A stretch of 64,000 nucleotides of DNA from an uncultured Bacteroidota bacterium (GCA_903831575.1 CAIKYB010000013.1:43069-107068), one strand, 5' to 3'; numbered from the stretch's first letter, positions 37,783 to 46,335 are shown. Translations and numbers: made by a program. Notes: generated by a model not told the origin, from the letters alone.

Positions 37783-37815
37783 CAAAAGTAACTTTATAAT
37801 CGTATTATTTTGAAA
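37783..37815 (-). promoter_or_regulatory. Promoter of the aro operon
   Basis: On the minus strand TACTTTTG (37790-37783) is an exact -7 match, with TTTC (37815-37812) as a near -33 element 21 bases upstream. The -7 box ends one base before the annotated ATG (37781) and four bases before the in-frame GTG (37778). The transcript therefore starts at or inside the start region. Confidence 0.55.
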
Positions 37816-37879
37816 AGTGTGAGCTGAATACACATTCAATATAATTATAATTTGATTCGAATTTCTTATGATACTTAAA

Positions 37880-37917
37880 ACAAAAAAGCCACCCCCTTTA
37901 GGAAATGGCTTTTTTGT
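37880..37917. terminator. Bidirectional Rho-independent terminator
   Basis: ACAAAAAAGCCA at 37880-37891 pairs with TGGCTTTTTTGT at 37906-37917. It lies past the stop of the small alanine-rich lipoprotein gene (minus strand) and upstream of the aro operon promoter region, insulating the two. Confidence 0.8.
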
Positions 37918-37965
37918 AAAGTTTGACTTAAAACATTAGAAATATTTCTAACGTTTCAAGTAAAA

Positions 37966-38151
37966 TTATTTTGCTGGAGTAGCAGCAGCAGCTGTATCTA
38001 CTTTTGCAGCAGCTGTATCTACAGCAGGAGCAGCAGCAGTTGTATCAACTGTTACAGCAGCTGTATCAGTAGCTGGAGTTTCTTCTGTTTTACCACCACC
38101 GCAAGAAGTTAATGATGCAGCGATCAATGCAATTGCTAAGAACTTTTTCAT
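37966..38151 (-). CDS. Small alanine/threonine-rich lipoprotein
   Basis: A 61-residue peptide with the lipoprotein signal MKKFLAIALIAASLTSCGGG (Cys17). After the signal it is a low-complexity chain of Ala, Thr, Asp and Val, including AVDTAAAKVDTAAAATPAK, with repeated VDTAA units. A protein this small with a lipid anchor and an unstructured tail is likely a spacer or cell-envelope filler; no function is known. It has its own promoter (TATATTTG at 38199-38206, minus strand) and terminator. Upstream a perfect dyad overlaps the promoter box. Confidence 0.75.
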   Translation of the reverse strand: MKKFLAIALIAASLTSCGGGKTEETPATDTAAVTVDTTAAAPAVDTAAAKVDTAAAATPAK

Positions 38152-38180
38152 TTTTTGTTGTTTTTTGGTTTAAAATTATA

Positions 38181-38206
38181 ATTTGCAGTTAATACCTGCA
38201 AATATA
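38181..38206 (-). promoter_or_regulatory. Promoter with overlapping dyad before the small lipoprotein
   Basis: ATTTGCAG at 38181-38188 and CTGCAAAT at 38196-38203 form a perfect 8-base inverted repeat with a 7-base centre. The minus-strand -7 box TATATTTG (38206-38199) overlaps the right arm. This is the layout expected for a repressor operator, though it could be a transcript hairpin. Confidence 0.4.
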
Positions 38207-38280
38207 AAAAAGTAACCCGATTTTTTTATTTTTTTTTATTTGGGTTACTAAAAAGCAATATTTGTATAAATAATGGAGTT

Positions 38281-38844
38281 GTGAATATACCGGGTCAAGA
38301 CAAAATTTTACTGGATGGTTTAGCAAAACAGGATAGCATTGCTATAGAAAGTTTATACAGATTAAATTTCCAAATGGTTCAAAATCTGATTTTAAACAAT
38401 AAAGGCAATTCTGAAGACGCAGCCGATATCTTTCAGGAAGCTATGATTGTACTATATGAAAAGTCCATACACCCGGATTTTATACTACATTGTCAGATTA
38501 AAACTTATTTATATTCAGTTTGCAGACGATTGTGGCTAAAGAAACTCGAAAAACAAAAAAGAATTGTAATACACACCAATGAATTTGATCAAGTTATTTC
38601 GGTTGAGGAAGATTTAGAAAAACATGAAATAACGACGTCGAATTTTAAGATCATGGAAAATGCCTTATCTAAAGTTGGTGAACCATGCAAAGGAATTCTT
38701 GAAGCATTCTATATCAACAAAAAACAAATGCAAGAAATTGCAACATTATTCAAATACACCAATGCGGATAATGCAAAAACTCAAAAATATAAATGCTTAA
38801 CCAGACTAAAAAAGCTATTCTTCGCTGAATATAAAAATTTGTAA
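38281..38844 (+). CDS. ECF-type RNA polymerase sigma factor
   Basis: A 187-residue sigma-70 family protein lacking sigma regions 1 and 3, the ECF arrangement. Region 2 covers about residues 17-95 with the core-binding DIFQEAMIVLYEK and the promoter-melting QIKTYLYSVCRRLWLKKLEKQKR. Region 4 covers about residues 120-185 with CKGILEAFYINKKQMQEIATLF and DNAKTQKYKCLTRLKKLF as the helix-turn-helix. The start is the GTG at 38281; an upstream ATG is followed at once by a stop. The next gene begins one base after this stop and encodes a likely partner, so this is probably a signal-responsive sigma with its own membrane regulator. Confidence 0.9.
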   Translation: MNIPGQDKILLDGLAKQDSIAIESLYRLNFQMVQNLILNNKGNSEDAADIFQEAMIVLYEKSIHPDFILHCQIKTYLYSVCRRLWLKKLEKQKRIVIHTNEFDQVISVEEDLEKHEITTSNFKIMENALSKVGEPCKGILEAFYINKKQMQEIATLFKYTNADNAKTQKYKCLTRLKKLFFAEYKNL

Positions 38845-38845
38845 A

Positions 38846-39958
38846 ATGGAAGATTTATTATTAATGGATACTGTAGAACGTTATGTTAAGGGTGAAATGG
38901 ATGCCGTTGAACGTACTAATTTTGAAGATCTCAGAAAAAATAATCCGGCAATTGACCAATCAGTGGTCGAGCATATTTATTTTTTAAATGAAATTGAAAA
39001 ATATGGCAGGACAAAAAGATTAAAACATACGCTTAACGAAACTTTTTTAACGCTTACTGATCAAGGAATTATTAAAACTAATTCGTTGGAGGGTAAAGCA
39101 ATAGTTGTTTACCTATGGAACCGCTATAAAAAAACAATTGGCGTAGCTGCATCAATCGCGATTATTGTCTCCATTGTTTGTGCATCCATTATTTCAATTT
39201 TCAGCCCTGGCAAACAAAATAATATTAAGCCCCTTGTTGAAAAGTTAAAAGAGCAAGATGACAAATACAAAAAATTAGAAAAACAAATCGGCCAGCTGAA
39301 TGAAATTAACCAACAGTCTGAAAAACCAAGGTTAGAAAGTAAATTCAGAGCAACTGGATTTATGATTGATGTAAACAACAATTTTATTGTTACCAATGCT
39401 CACGTTTTGAATGAAGCTACCCATCAACTCATTATAGAAAACAATAAAGGGGAGCAATTCAAAGCAGAACCAGTTTATGTAAATCCAGATAATGATTTAG
39501 CGATTCTAAGAATTATTGACAACGATTTCAAAAAACTTCCTCCAATCCCCTATAGTATAAAAAAGACAAATGCCAGCCTTGGCGAACAGGTGTTTATTTT
39601 AGGTTACCCAAAACAAGAAGTTGTTTATGGTGAAGGTTATATTAGTGCGGAAAACGGCTATAAAATGGATACCATTTATTGTCAATTAAGTACATTAGCC
39701 AATGAGGGCAATAGCGGATCTCCAGTTATTAATAAAAATGGCGAATTGGTAGGAGTAGTGTCCAGTATGGAAGCTAATTCAGAAGGTGTAGTATATGCCA
39801 TAAAATCATCGAATATTTACAGCGCGCTGAATCAAATTAAAAAAATAAAAGAAAACGAAAGCATCAAGATAACTTCAAAACCTTCGCTGAAAAATTGTGA
39901 CAGAGTCAGTCAAATTAAAAAAGTAGAGGATTATGTTTTTATGATTAAAGGGAATTAA
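38846..39958 (+). CDS. Membrane-anchored trypsin-like serine protease with anti-sigma-like N-terminus
   Basis: A 370-residue protein in three parts. Residues 1-95 are soluble and helical (LLLMDTVERYVKGEMDAVERTNFEDL), resembling the cytoplasmic segment of Bacteroidota anti-sigma factors. Residues 97-119 (TIGVAASIAIIVSIVCASIISIF) are a single membrane helix. Residues about 128-157 are a charged coiled coil, and residues about 165-340 are a periplasmic chymotrypsin-fold protease with His186 in TNAHV, Asp217 in NPDNDLAIL and Ser290 in EGNSGSPV. All three catalytic residues are present, so it should be active. No PDZ domain follows. The gene starts one base after the sigma factor gene. The anti-sigma role is inferred from position and the N-terminal pattern. 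Confidence 0.88.
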   Translation: MEDLLLMDTVERYVKGEMDAVERTNFEDLRKNNPAIDQSVVEHIYFLNEIEKYGRTKRLKHTLNETFLTLTDQGIIKTNSLEGKAIVVYLWNRYKKTIGVAASIAIIVSIVCASIISIFSPGKQNNIKPLVEKLKEQDDKYKKLEKQIGQLNEINQQSEKPRLESKFRATGFMIDVNNNFIVTNAHVLNEATHQLIIENNKGEQFKAEPVYVNPDNDLAILRIIDNDFKKLPPIPYSIKKTNASLGEQVFILGYPKQEVVYGEGYISAENGYKMDTIYCQLSTLANEGNSGSPVINKNGELVGVVSSMEANSEGVVYAIKSSNIYSALNQIKKIKENESIKITSKPSLKNCDRVSQIKKVEDYVFMIKGN

Positions 39959-39975
39959 AATATTTATTTTAAATA

Positions 39976-40875
39976 TCATCCCCATAAAGATCTAGGATAT
40001 ACATTCTTCTCGATCAAAATATCTATTTTTTCCTTTACACTTTTTGCATCTTCTTTATAAGTAACCCCAAACCACTGTGATGATGTTGGTATAACTTTGA
40101 TAGAATGATGCGGAGTCGTAATAAAAGAATCCGCAATAATTGGAATAAAAAATTCAGCCTTAATATCCTCTTTACTTTGAATCACAAAATCAGCAAACAA
40201 ACTTTTAGCAGAAGAAAAAACTGAAGGATGGAAACACCAAAAATTCATTGAAACACTAGAAGTGGGTTCTACTTCAACTGAAATTCCATTGTCTTCAAAA
40301 ACAACTTTGGCCTCTTGCTGGTATATTTTTGTTCTTTCTTTTATTGAAATCAAATTAAATGAGTCATCGACCTGACAAACGCCTCTGCTAACGGTACCAT
40401 GTTCGCTTAAAGTCTTATTCAACTGATAACCAATTATTGCATAAGTATTCTCATTACATTCTGTTTGTAAAAAAACTGCAGCTTGTTTAAAAGCATCCAC
40501 TCCATAATAATCATCTGCATTTATAACAGCAAATGGTTCTTTAACCAAATCCGAAGCGCATAAAACAGCATGACCTGTCCCCCATGGTTTCGTTCTTTCA
40601 GAGTGAATATCATCTTCCTTAACAAAGGAATTCATTTCCTGAAATACATAATCAACCTCAATTTTACCTCCCAATTTATTACCAAAATTGGCTTTAAAAC
40701 TTTCAGAAAAATCTTTTCTTATAATGAAAACTACCTTTCCAAATCCGGCTTTTATTGCATCGAAAACCGAGTAATCCATAATCGTTTCGCCAGCAGGCCC
40801 AAACCCCTCTGTTTGTTTCATGCTTCCATAGCGACTAGCCATACCTGCAGCCAAAATAATTAAAGTAGGTTTCAT
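39976..40875 (-). CDS. Nucleotidyltransferase (NDP-sugar pyrophosphorylase-like)
   Basis: A 299-residue enzyme of the GT-A nucleotidyltransferase fold. TLIILAAGMASRYGSMKQTEGFGPAGETIMDYS is the nucleotide-binding loop with the Gly-rich LAAGxxSR motif, and INADDYYGVDAF supplies the metal-binding aspartates. Such enzymes couple sugar 1-phosphates to nucleotides. Bacteroidota homologues often accompany sugar-kinase genes; none is adjacent here, so the sugar is unknown. It converges with the sigma/protease unit. Confidence 0.85.
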   Translation of the reverse strand: MKPTLIILAAGMASRYGSMKQTEGFGPAGETIMDYSVFDAIKAGFGKVVFIIRKDFSESFKANFGNKLGGKIEVDYVFQEMNSFVKEDDIHSERTKPWGTGHAVLCASDLVKEPFAVINADDYYGVDAFKQAAVFLQTECNENTYAIIGYQLNKTLSEHGTVSRGVCQVDDSFNLISIKERTKIYQQEAKVVFEDNGISVEVEPTSSVSMNFWCFHPSVFSSAKSLFADFVIQSKEDIKAEFFIPIIADSFITTPHHSIKVIPTSSQWFGVTYKEDAKSVKEKIDILIEKNVYPRSLWG

Positions 40876-41045
40876 GTGTATCTATTTATTGTTTTTTAAT
40901 GGTCGCATGTTATGCCATTAATACCCAACCCCCTCTTATAACGTCAGTATATTTATGAACATTTCATTATTTTATTGGTAAGTTGTGACCGATTTTATTT
41001 TAAAGTAATGACGAAAATACTACTTTCCATTAGGAAATAACAAAA

Positions 41046-41951
41046 ATGATTGACAATAATATTGACATTAAAATTGATGAAATAAAAGCAGCTTTTCTAA
41101 ATGAAAGAGATATCAAGCTGTTGGCTGTGAGATTAGATTTAATTCATCCTGTAATTTCCGGCAATAAATTATTTAAGCTATATTATTTTATTGATGACGC
41201 TATCAAATTAAATAAAAATACGGTTGTAACAATGGGAGGTGCTTATTCTAACCATTTGGTTGCAACTGCCTGTTATACAAAACAATTAAATCTTAATAGC
41301 ATCGGTATTATAAGAGGCGAAGAGCCAAAAAACACTTCAGCAACCTTAAAACAATGTAGTGAGTTTGGAATGAAACTTATTTTTGTTCCAAGAATTGACT
41401 ACCAAATAGAACTGAATGAAGTCATTATACAAAAAATCAACAAAATCAGTACTAATTATATTTTCATTCCAGAAGGAGGATATGATTCCAAAGGTGCTGC
41501 AGGGGCATCAATAATAATGAACAATTTGCAAGCATTAAACCCCTCTCATATCTGCACAGCAATTGGAACGGCAACAACATTAGCTGGATTAATTAAAAGT
41601 GCCAGTCCCAATCAAAAAGTAATTGGCGTTCCTGTCATAAAAGGAATGACTGACATTGATGAAAGACTTACGTATTTACTAGGGTCAAATCATTATGAGC
41701 CCCCTATTATATTTAACCATTTCGACTTCGGAGGATATGCTAGACATACTAATGAATTAATTAATTTCATGAATGACTTTTATGGAAACTTCAACATCCC
41801 TTTAGATTTTGTCTATACCGGCAAAATGTTTTATGCAATATTTGACAAAATAAAAAACAATTTTTTCCCAAAAGGAAGCACCATTGCACTTCTTCATACA
41901 GGTGGCTTACAAGGGAACCAGTCTCTACCTATGAACACGTTAATTTTTTAA
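41046..41951 (+). CDS. PLP-dependent enzyme of the ACC deaminase / D-cysteine desulfhydrase family
   Basis: A 301-residue pyridoxal-phosphate enzyme of fold type II. HPVISGNKLFKLYYFIDDA carries the PLP lysine in the conserved GNKxxKL pattern, VTMGGAYSNHLVATAC holds the Ser-Asn-His substrate loop, and EGGYDSKGAAGASIIM and AIGTATTLAGLI bind the phosphate. It belongs to the 1-aminocyclopropane-1-carboxylate deaminase/D-cysteine desulfhydrase family. True ACC deaminases and desulfhydrases differ at few residues, and I cannot separate them here. The gene lies divergent from the nucleotidyltransferase and 63 bases before a secreted protein gene. Confidence 0.85.
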   Translation: MIDNNIDIKIDEIKAAFLNERDIKLLAVRLDLIHPVISGNKLFKLYYFIDDAIKLNKNTVVTMGGAYSNHLVATACYTKQLNLNSIGIIRGEEPKNTSATLKQCSEFGMKLIFVPRIDYQIELNEVIIQKINKISTNYIFIPEGGYDSKGAAGASIIMNNLQALNPSHICTAIGTATTLAGLIKSASPNQKVIGVPVIKGMTDIDERLTYLLGSNHYEPPIIFNHFDFGGYARHTNELINFMNDFYGNFNIPLDFVYTGKMFYAIFDKIKNNFFPKGSTIALLHTGGLQGNQSLPMNTLIF

Positions 41952-42014
41952 TTAGTTTATATTTGCAAGTACAACTTAATTTTTTGATTTAACCTTTTAT
42001 CATCGTCAGTAATT

Positions 42015-42947
42015 ATGAAGAAATTTTGGTTTCTTTTTTTATTCATCAATAACTGTATTTTCAGTGATATTTATGGACAGGAGACCTTACCTAATATAAC
42101 AGTGAAAAGTTTCAATGGAAAAGTAGTGGTGAGTTGGATAAATGATTACACAAAGAAAATAAGCAATATTCTTATTCAAAGATCTTTTGATAGTTCCAGA
42201 AACTATTCTACGATTGGAACTGTACTTAACCCATTAAATAAAGAGAATGGCTATTTGGATGCCCTCCCACCCTATGATAGAATGTATTATAGAATTTCAA
42301 TTTCATTCGAAGGAGGCACATACGAACTAGGGCCTGCAGTAAAGCCATTTATTGAAGCTCCGGAATTAGAAGAAATAGATATTACTGCGATTCCAAAAGA
42401 AGAAATTATTATTACGGAAAAGAAAAAAATAGATGCCGAAAAAATTAAAGCTCCTCTACCTTTCGATAAAAAAGAGGAGAATGAAGTGCCCCAAATAATT
42501 ACAGATAGCATAGCAAAAATAATCGATTCAGCCTTTACTACTACATTACAGAAAAATATTTTACCCTTGAAAATTGTTCGTATAAATAAGGACAGCTCAA
42601 AGGAAATAATATCATTAAAAAGTATTGAGAAGAGAGATCTCCTGCTGGAAAATAAAATAAAAAGACTGCAGTGGGACTACCCAAGCAATAGAATTTATAT
42701 CAACAATCAAAATCTACTTGTAATACAACTAAAAGAAACAGCAGTAAAGCAATATCATATCAAATTCTATAATGAAATCGGCAAGTTGATTTTTGAGTTA
42801 AAAAAAATAAATGAAGACCTTATTTTTATTGAGAAATCAAACTTCAGACAAAGTGGCTGGTACCATTTTGAAGTTTCCAATGAAGGAGAATTGGTAGAGA
42901 AAAATAAATTTTACATCCCCAAAGACAAAGTCTCCAATCAAAAATAA
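42015..42947 (+). CDS. Secreted protein with fibronectin III-like domain
   Basis: A 310-residue protein with the signal peptide MKKFWFLFLFINNCIFSDIYGQ. Residues about 25-110 resemble a fibronectin III-like fold (ITVKSFNGKVVVSWIND, ILIQRSFDSSRNYSTIGTV, YYRISISFEGGTYELGPAV). A Glu/Lys-rich linker follows (about 115-220). Residues about 225-305 (NNQNLLVIQLKETAVKQYHIKFYN to SGWYHFEVSNEGELVEKNKF) resemble a T9SS C-terminal sorting fold but lack the usual N-terminal PNP motif and continue for a few residues beyond the last strand. It may be a periplasmic or surface protein. No function is known. Confidence 0.65.
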   Translation: MKKFWFLFLFINNCIFSDIYGQETLPNITVKSFNGKVVVSWINDYTKKISNILIQRSFDSSRNYSTIGTVLNPLNKENGYLDALPPYDRMYYRISISFEGGTYELGPAVKPFIEAPELEEIDITAIPKEEIIITEKKKIDAEKIKAPLPFDKKEENEVPQIITDSIAKIIDSAFTTTLQKNILPLKIVRINKDSSKEIISLKSIEKRDLLLENKIKRLQWDYPSNRIYINNQNLLVIQLKETAVKQYHIKFYNEIGKLIFELKKINEDLIFIEKSNFRQSGWYHFEVSNEGELVEKNKFYIPKDKVSNQK

Positions 42948-42958
42948 AAATAACTTAT

Positions 42959-43675
42959 TTACAAAAAATCTACCTTAAATACTTTTTCAAAATTAACTTT
43001 AATTACATCTTTAACAGCAGCAAAATCAACACTCTCTCCTAATTCACGCTGAATAGAAGTTACTTGCTTATGCTGAATTCCACATGGAATGATATTGTTG
43101 AAATAACTAAGATCTGTATTCACATTTAATGCAAACCCATGCATAGTTATCCATCTGCTGCATCGAACACCTATTGCACATATTTTCCTGGCTTTACCCA
43201 ATACTTCGGGTTCAATCCATACACCAGTTTCACCAGAACTTCTTTCTCCAGTGATGCCATATTCTTTGAGTGTCAAAATAATGACCTCTTCTAAATTTCT
43301 AAGATAAATCCCAATATCGGTCTGGAATTTTTCCAAATCCAGAATCGGATAACCCACCATTTGCTGTAATCCGTGAAAGGTAATGTCGCCGCCTCGGTTG
43401 GTTCTAAAAAATTCAATTCCATTTTCATGCAGCTCATCATTAGACAGAAGCACATTAGCAATATTTCCACTTTTACCTAATGTATAAACAGGAGGATGCT
43501 CACAAAAAACAAGGTGGTGTTCCGTTTCAGTTAATAAGGGATTAACATCTGTTCCACTGATCCTCGCAGCTGTTTTTACCTCAACATTTTGTCTCAATAA
43601 ATTTTCCTGAAAATCCCAGGCAGATTTATAATCAATAATTCCTAAATCAGTAAATAACACTTTTTGCTTGTCCAA
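42959..43675 (-). CDS. lipB: Octanoyltransferase LipB
   Basis: A 238-residue enzyme that moves octanoyl groups from acyl carrier protein to lipoyl domains, such as that of the E2 at 4126. RGGDITFHGLQQMVGYPILDL is the family signature, KARKICAIGVRCSRWITMHGFALNVN carries the conserved Lys, and NNIIPCGIQHKQVTS the catalytic Cys. The N-terminal DLGIIDYKSAWDFQENL is the usual family start, and no ATG precedes it; the reading frame closes four codons before the TTG at 43675, so translation probably starts at this TTG. Family members are about 220-240 residues. Confidence 0.92.
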   Translation of the reverse strand: MDKQKVLFTDLGIIDYKSAWDFQENLLRQNVEVKTAARISGTDVNPLLTETEHHLVFCEHPPVYTLGKSGNIANVLLSNDELHENGIEFFRTNRGGDITFHGLQQMVGYPILDLEKFQTDIGIYLRNLEEVIILTLKEYGITGERSSGETGVWIEPEVLGKARKICAIGVRCSRWITMHGFALNVNTDLSYFNNIIPCGIQHKQVTSIQRELGESVDFAAVKDVIKVNFEKVFKVDFL

Positions 43676-43856
43676 AATTTGATTTTATGCTGTAAAAATA
43701 ATGATTTGCATGATCTTTTGTTTGAATAAAAATTGTAGCGTTAACCAGAAACTAAAGAAAATTATTCTTACGCCAACGATACATCAATAAGCTTGTGGTT
43801 ATTTGGAAGGGGAAACTAAATAAACTTCAGTGGAAATATTTCTCTGTTATTTAGGC

Positions 43857-43894
43857 GTATTCGTAATATTGCAATATCGCAATATTACGAATAC
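43857..43894. repeat. Long perfect palindrome of the GCAATATTAC repeat family
   Basis: GTATTCGTAATATTGC at 43857-43872 is the exact inverse complement of GCAATATTACGAATAC at 43879-43894, with a 6-base loop. It lies in the 338-base gap between the divergent lipB and rluD genes. The left arm and loop are repeated exactly at 2552-2573. Apart from this palindrome I see nothing in the gap. Confidence 0.7.
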
Positions 43895-44013
43895 CATTCT
43901 TTTAAAAAAGCCACTGCTATTAGCTTTTAAGTAGACTATATATAGCAAATAAAGTAAAACAAAGATTAAAAAGTGAAGAATAGCAAGTACTTTTGAATAA
44001 CCAATTTTTAAAA

Positions 44014-45063
44014 ATGAATAACGAAATAGAAGAAGAATTATCAGAATCGGAAGAGTTGTTTGAAAGAATGTCTTTTACTATTGATAAAGGACAAGAGCCG
44101 GTTCGTATTGACAAATTTTTAATGGCGAGAATAGAAGGCGCAACAAGAAATAAGATTCAACAAGGAATAGAAAATGATTTAGTTCTTGTAAATGACAACC
44201 CTATTAAAAATAATTACAAAATAAAAGCAGGTGATCGGGTAATTATTTATGATACAAAAAATCAGGAGACATCAGAAATTACTCCTCAAGATATTCCTCT
44301 CGATATTGTTTATGAAGATGAAGATTTGTTTATCGTAAACAAACCAGTTGGAATGGTAGCTCATCCTGGAAGCGGGAATCCTGACCAAACACTTATTAAT
44401 GCAGCGGCTTACCATCTAAAACAACAATCTCCAAAAATTGATGACAATGAACTGCCTCGTTATGGCTTAGTTCATCGTATTGATAAAAATACCAGCGGTT
44501 TGATGGTGATGGCGAAGTCCAAAAAAGCTATGACTGAATTAGCAAAACAGTTCTTCGACCATACCGTTCACAGAAGATATGTAGCTTTGGTTTGGGGAAA
44601 TTTTGATGAAGATGAAGGGACTATTGTTGCACATGTAGGCAGACATCAACGTTTCAGAAAATTATTTACGGCTTACCCGGAAGGAGAACATGGTAAAGAT
44701 GCCATTACACATTACAAAGTAATTGAAAGATTCAATTATGTAACGCTTGTAGAATGCAGACTAGAAACGGGACGAACGCATCAAATCAGAGTGCATATGC
44801 AGCATATTGGCCATCCATTATTTAATGATGATTTTTACGGTGGAGACAGAATTGTAAAAGGAACAGTGTACACAAAATACAAACAGTTTGTAGACAATTG
44901 TTTTAAAATATGCTCACGTCAGGCCCTACATGCTAAAGAACTAGGTTTCATTCATCCTGGCACAAACAAAGAAATTGTATTTGATAGTGATTTGCCAGCT
45001 GATATGGAAGAATTGATCAACAAATGGAGAAAATACAGCCAATTTAAAAACGCTGATGAGTAA
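44014..45063 (+). CDS. Ribosomal large-subunit pseudouridine synthase, RluD family
   Basis: A 349-residue enzyme starting at ATG 44014; a TTG seven codons upstream is less likely. An S4-type RNA-binding domain lies near residues 25-90 (VRIDKFLMARIEGATRNKIQQGI) and the RluA-type catalytic domain follows with GMVAHPGSGNPDQTLINAA and the active-site Asp in GLVHRIDKNTSGLMVMAK. The GRTHQIRVHMQHIGHPLFND motif is also conserved. RluD proteins modify uridines in 23S rRNA helix 69, but the exact site is not predictable here. The next gene overlaps its end by 8 bases. Confidence 0.93.
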   Translation: MNNEIEEELSESEELFERMSFTIDKGQEPVRIDKFLMARIEGATRNKIQQGIENDLVLVNDNPIKNNYKIKAGDRVIIYDTKNQETSEITPQDIPLDIVYEDEDLFIVNKPVGMVAHPGSGNPDQTLINAAAYHLKQQSPKIDDNELPRYGLVHRIDKNTSGLMVMAKSKKAMTELAKQFFDHTVHRRYVALVWGNFDEDEGTIVAHVGRHQRFRKLFTAYPEGEHGKDAITHYKVIERFNYVTLVECRLETGRTHQIRVHMQHIGHPLFNDDFYGGDRIVKGTVYTKYKQFVDNCFKICSRQALHAKELGFIHPGTNKEIVFDSDLPADMEELINKWRKYSQFKNADE

Positions 45064-45307
45064 TAATGAATATCAACATGAGCCACTAGGACCTGATCCC
45101 AACTTATTGATTCAATTGATTGAAATAAAAATGCCATTTGGAAAATATAAAGGAACAACCTTGTCAAATCTGCCGGTGAGCTATCTGGAATGGTTTAACA
45201 GAAAGGGATTTCCAACAGGAAAATTAGGATTGCAATTACAAACGATTTACGAAATTAAACTCAATGGGCTGGAGTATTTATTACAAGGTCTGAAAAAATT
45301 TAAGTAG
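45056..45307 (+). CDS. DUF3820 family protein
   Basis: An 83-residue protein overlapping the end of the pseudouridine synthase gene by 8 bases, which implies translational coupling. Its core MPFGKYKGTTLSNLPVSYLEWF matches the conserved DUF3820 pattern (MxFGKYKGxxLxxLPxxYLxWF). Members are cytoplasmic and of unknown biochemistry. There are no membrane segments. The genes downstream run in the opposite direction. Confidence 0.85.
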   Translation: MSNNEYQHEPLGPDPNLLIQLIEIKMPFGKYKGTTLSNLPVSYLEWFNRKGFPTGKLGLQLQTIYEIKLNGLEYLLQGLKKFK

Positions 45308-45310
45308 CCC

Positions 45311-46321
45311 TTATTCGAAATCAAACAAAGTAGCTGTAAAAACACCCCTCTCCCTCTTTTTAAAAATGGCCTTCCAATTGCCATTATATCTGATTAACTC
45401 CGGTACGATAAGGGTTTTATATTTTGTCATCTTCACTTCCATTGTAACCTTAAAATCATAAAAACCAGCATCGAAACTCAATGTATAATTCCTTGCCATA
45501 ACATCATAAGTACTGTCATCAAACCATGTTGTCATTTCATCAACAACCACATTGCTTTCTTTTCCTTGCTTAACCTTTTGTTTGAATACAATACAATTAG
45601 TATGATTGTAAATATCAGCGTCAATAGACATATCATAATTTTCAGCAACGTCATTATCGAAGATCGCCGTTTTACCACTCATAAAAGGGATACCGCCGAT
45701 TCTTTTACCAGGGTTAAAAAAAAGCATCTTTAGTTGTTCTTTATGTTTTTCAATACCAGATTTATCTATCGTAGAAAACTGTTCATTCCCTAAAATATTT
45801 GTCTCATTGCAAACTGAATCTTTTGTGAAAAATAATGAAGCGTATAACTGTGCTGTATAATAATTATAAGACTTATATTCTTCGTAGAAATCTCCAGTCA
45901 CCGCTTCTTCCAAAGTTTGCATAGTTCTGCAATGAGCAATAATTTGCTGTTTGGTTTTGCTATGTAAGGAAGCTTGTAATTTCTGATTGCGATCTAGCAT
46001 TCTGATATCATTAATAGCAGTATAACCAAGTATTCGCAAGTTTTTAAAAGCTTTGTAAAAACTAGTGTCGGACTTCACTTTGTTTATAAAGGAAGGAACA
46101 TTTAAGTTATGGTCAATAATTACATTACTCAAGGTTATGTAATTATTACCTATTTCGATAATGCTATCCTGTCGTTTTTGTGAGAATAAAATTGAGGGGA
46201 AAATAGTGAAAAACAAGAAAATGAAAAAGCAGTTGCTATTTGTATTTCTTTTCACAGCATAGCTAGATTTTATACCCAGCATATTCATTCCTGTTTGGAA
46301 TGACATTTCACTTAAGGGCAT
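45311..46321 (-). CDS. Secreted hypothetical protein
   Basis: A 336-residue protein with a likely signal segment near residues 27-48 (TNSNCFFIFLFFTIFPSILFSQ); the first 26 residues may be a longer leader or the true start may be internal. The rest is a mixture of helices and strands with no motif I recognise; the C-terminal half has beta-rich stretches such as ARNYTLSFDAGFYDFKVTMEVKMTKYKTLIVPELIRYNGNW. It follows def by 14 bases in the same direction and may be the last gene of that operon, but a CATATTTG box precedes its ATG by four bases (46326-46333, minus strand), so it may have its own promoter. Confidence 0.6.
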   Translation of the reverse strand: MPLSEMSFQTGMNMLGIKSSYAVKRNTNSNCFFIFLFFTIFPSILFSQKRQDSIIEIGNNYITLSNVIIDHNLNVPSFINKVKSDTSFYKAFKNLRILGYTAINDIRMLDRNQKLQASLHSKTKQQIIAHCRTMQTLEEAVTGDFYEEYKSYNYYTAQLYASLFFTKDSVCNETNILGNEQFSTIDKSGIEKHKEQLKMLFFNPGKRIGGIPFMSGKTAIFDNDVAENYDMSIDADIYNHTNCIVFKQKVKQGKESNVVVDEMTTWFDDSTYDVMARNYTLSFDAGFYDFKVTMEVKMTKYKTLIVPELIRYNGNWKAIFKKRERGVFTATLFDFE

Positions 46322-46335
46322 TTTGCAAATATGTT

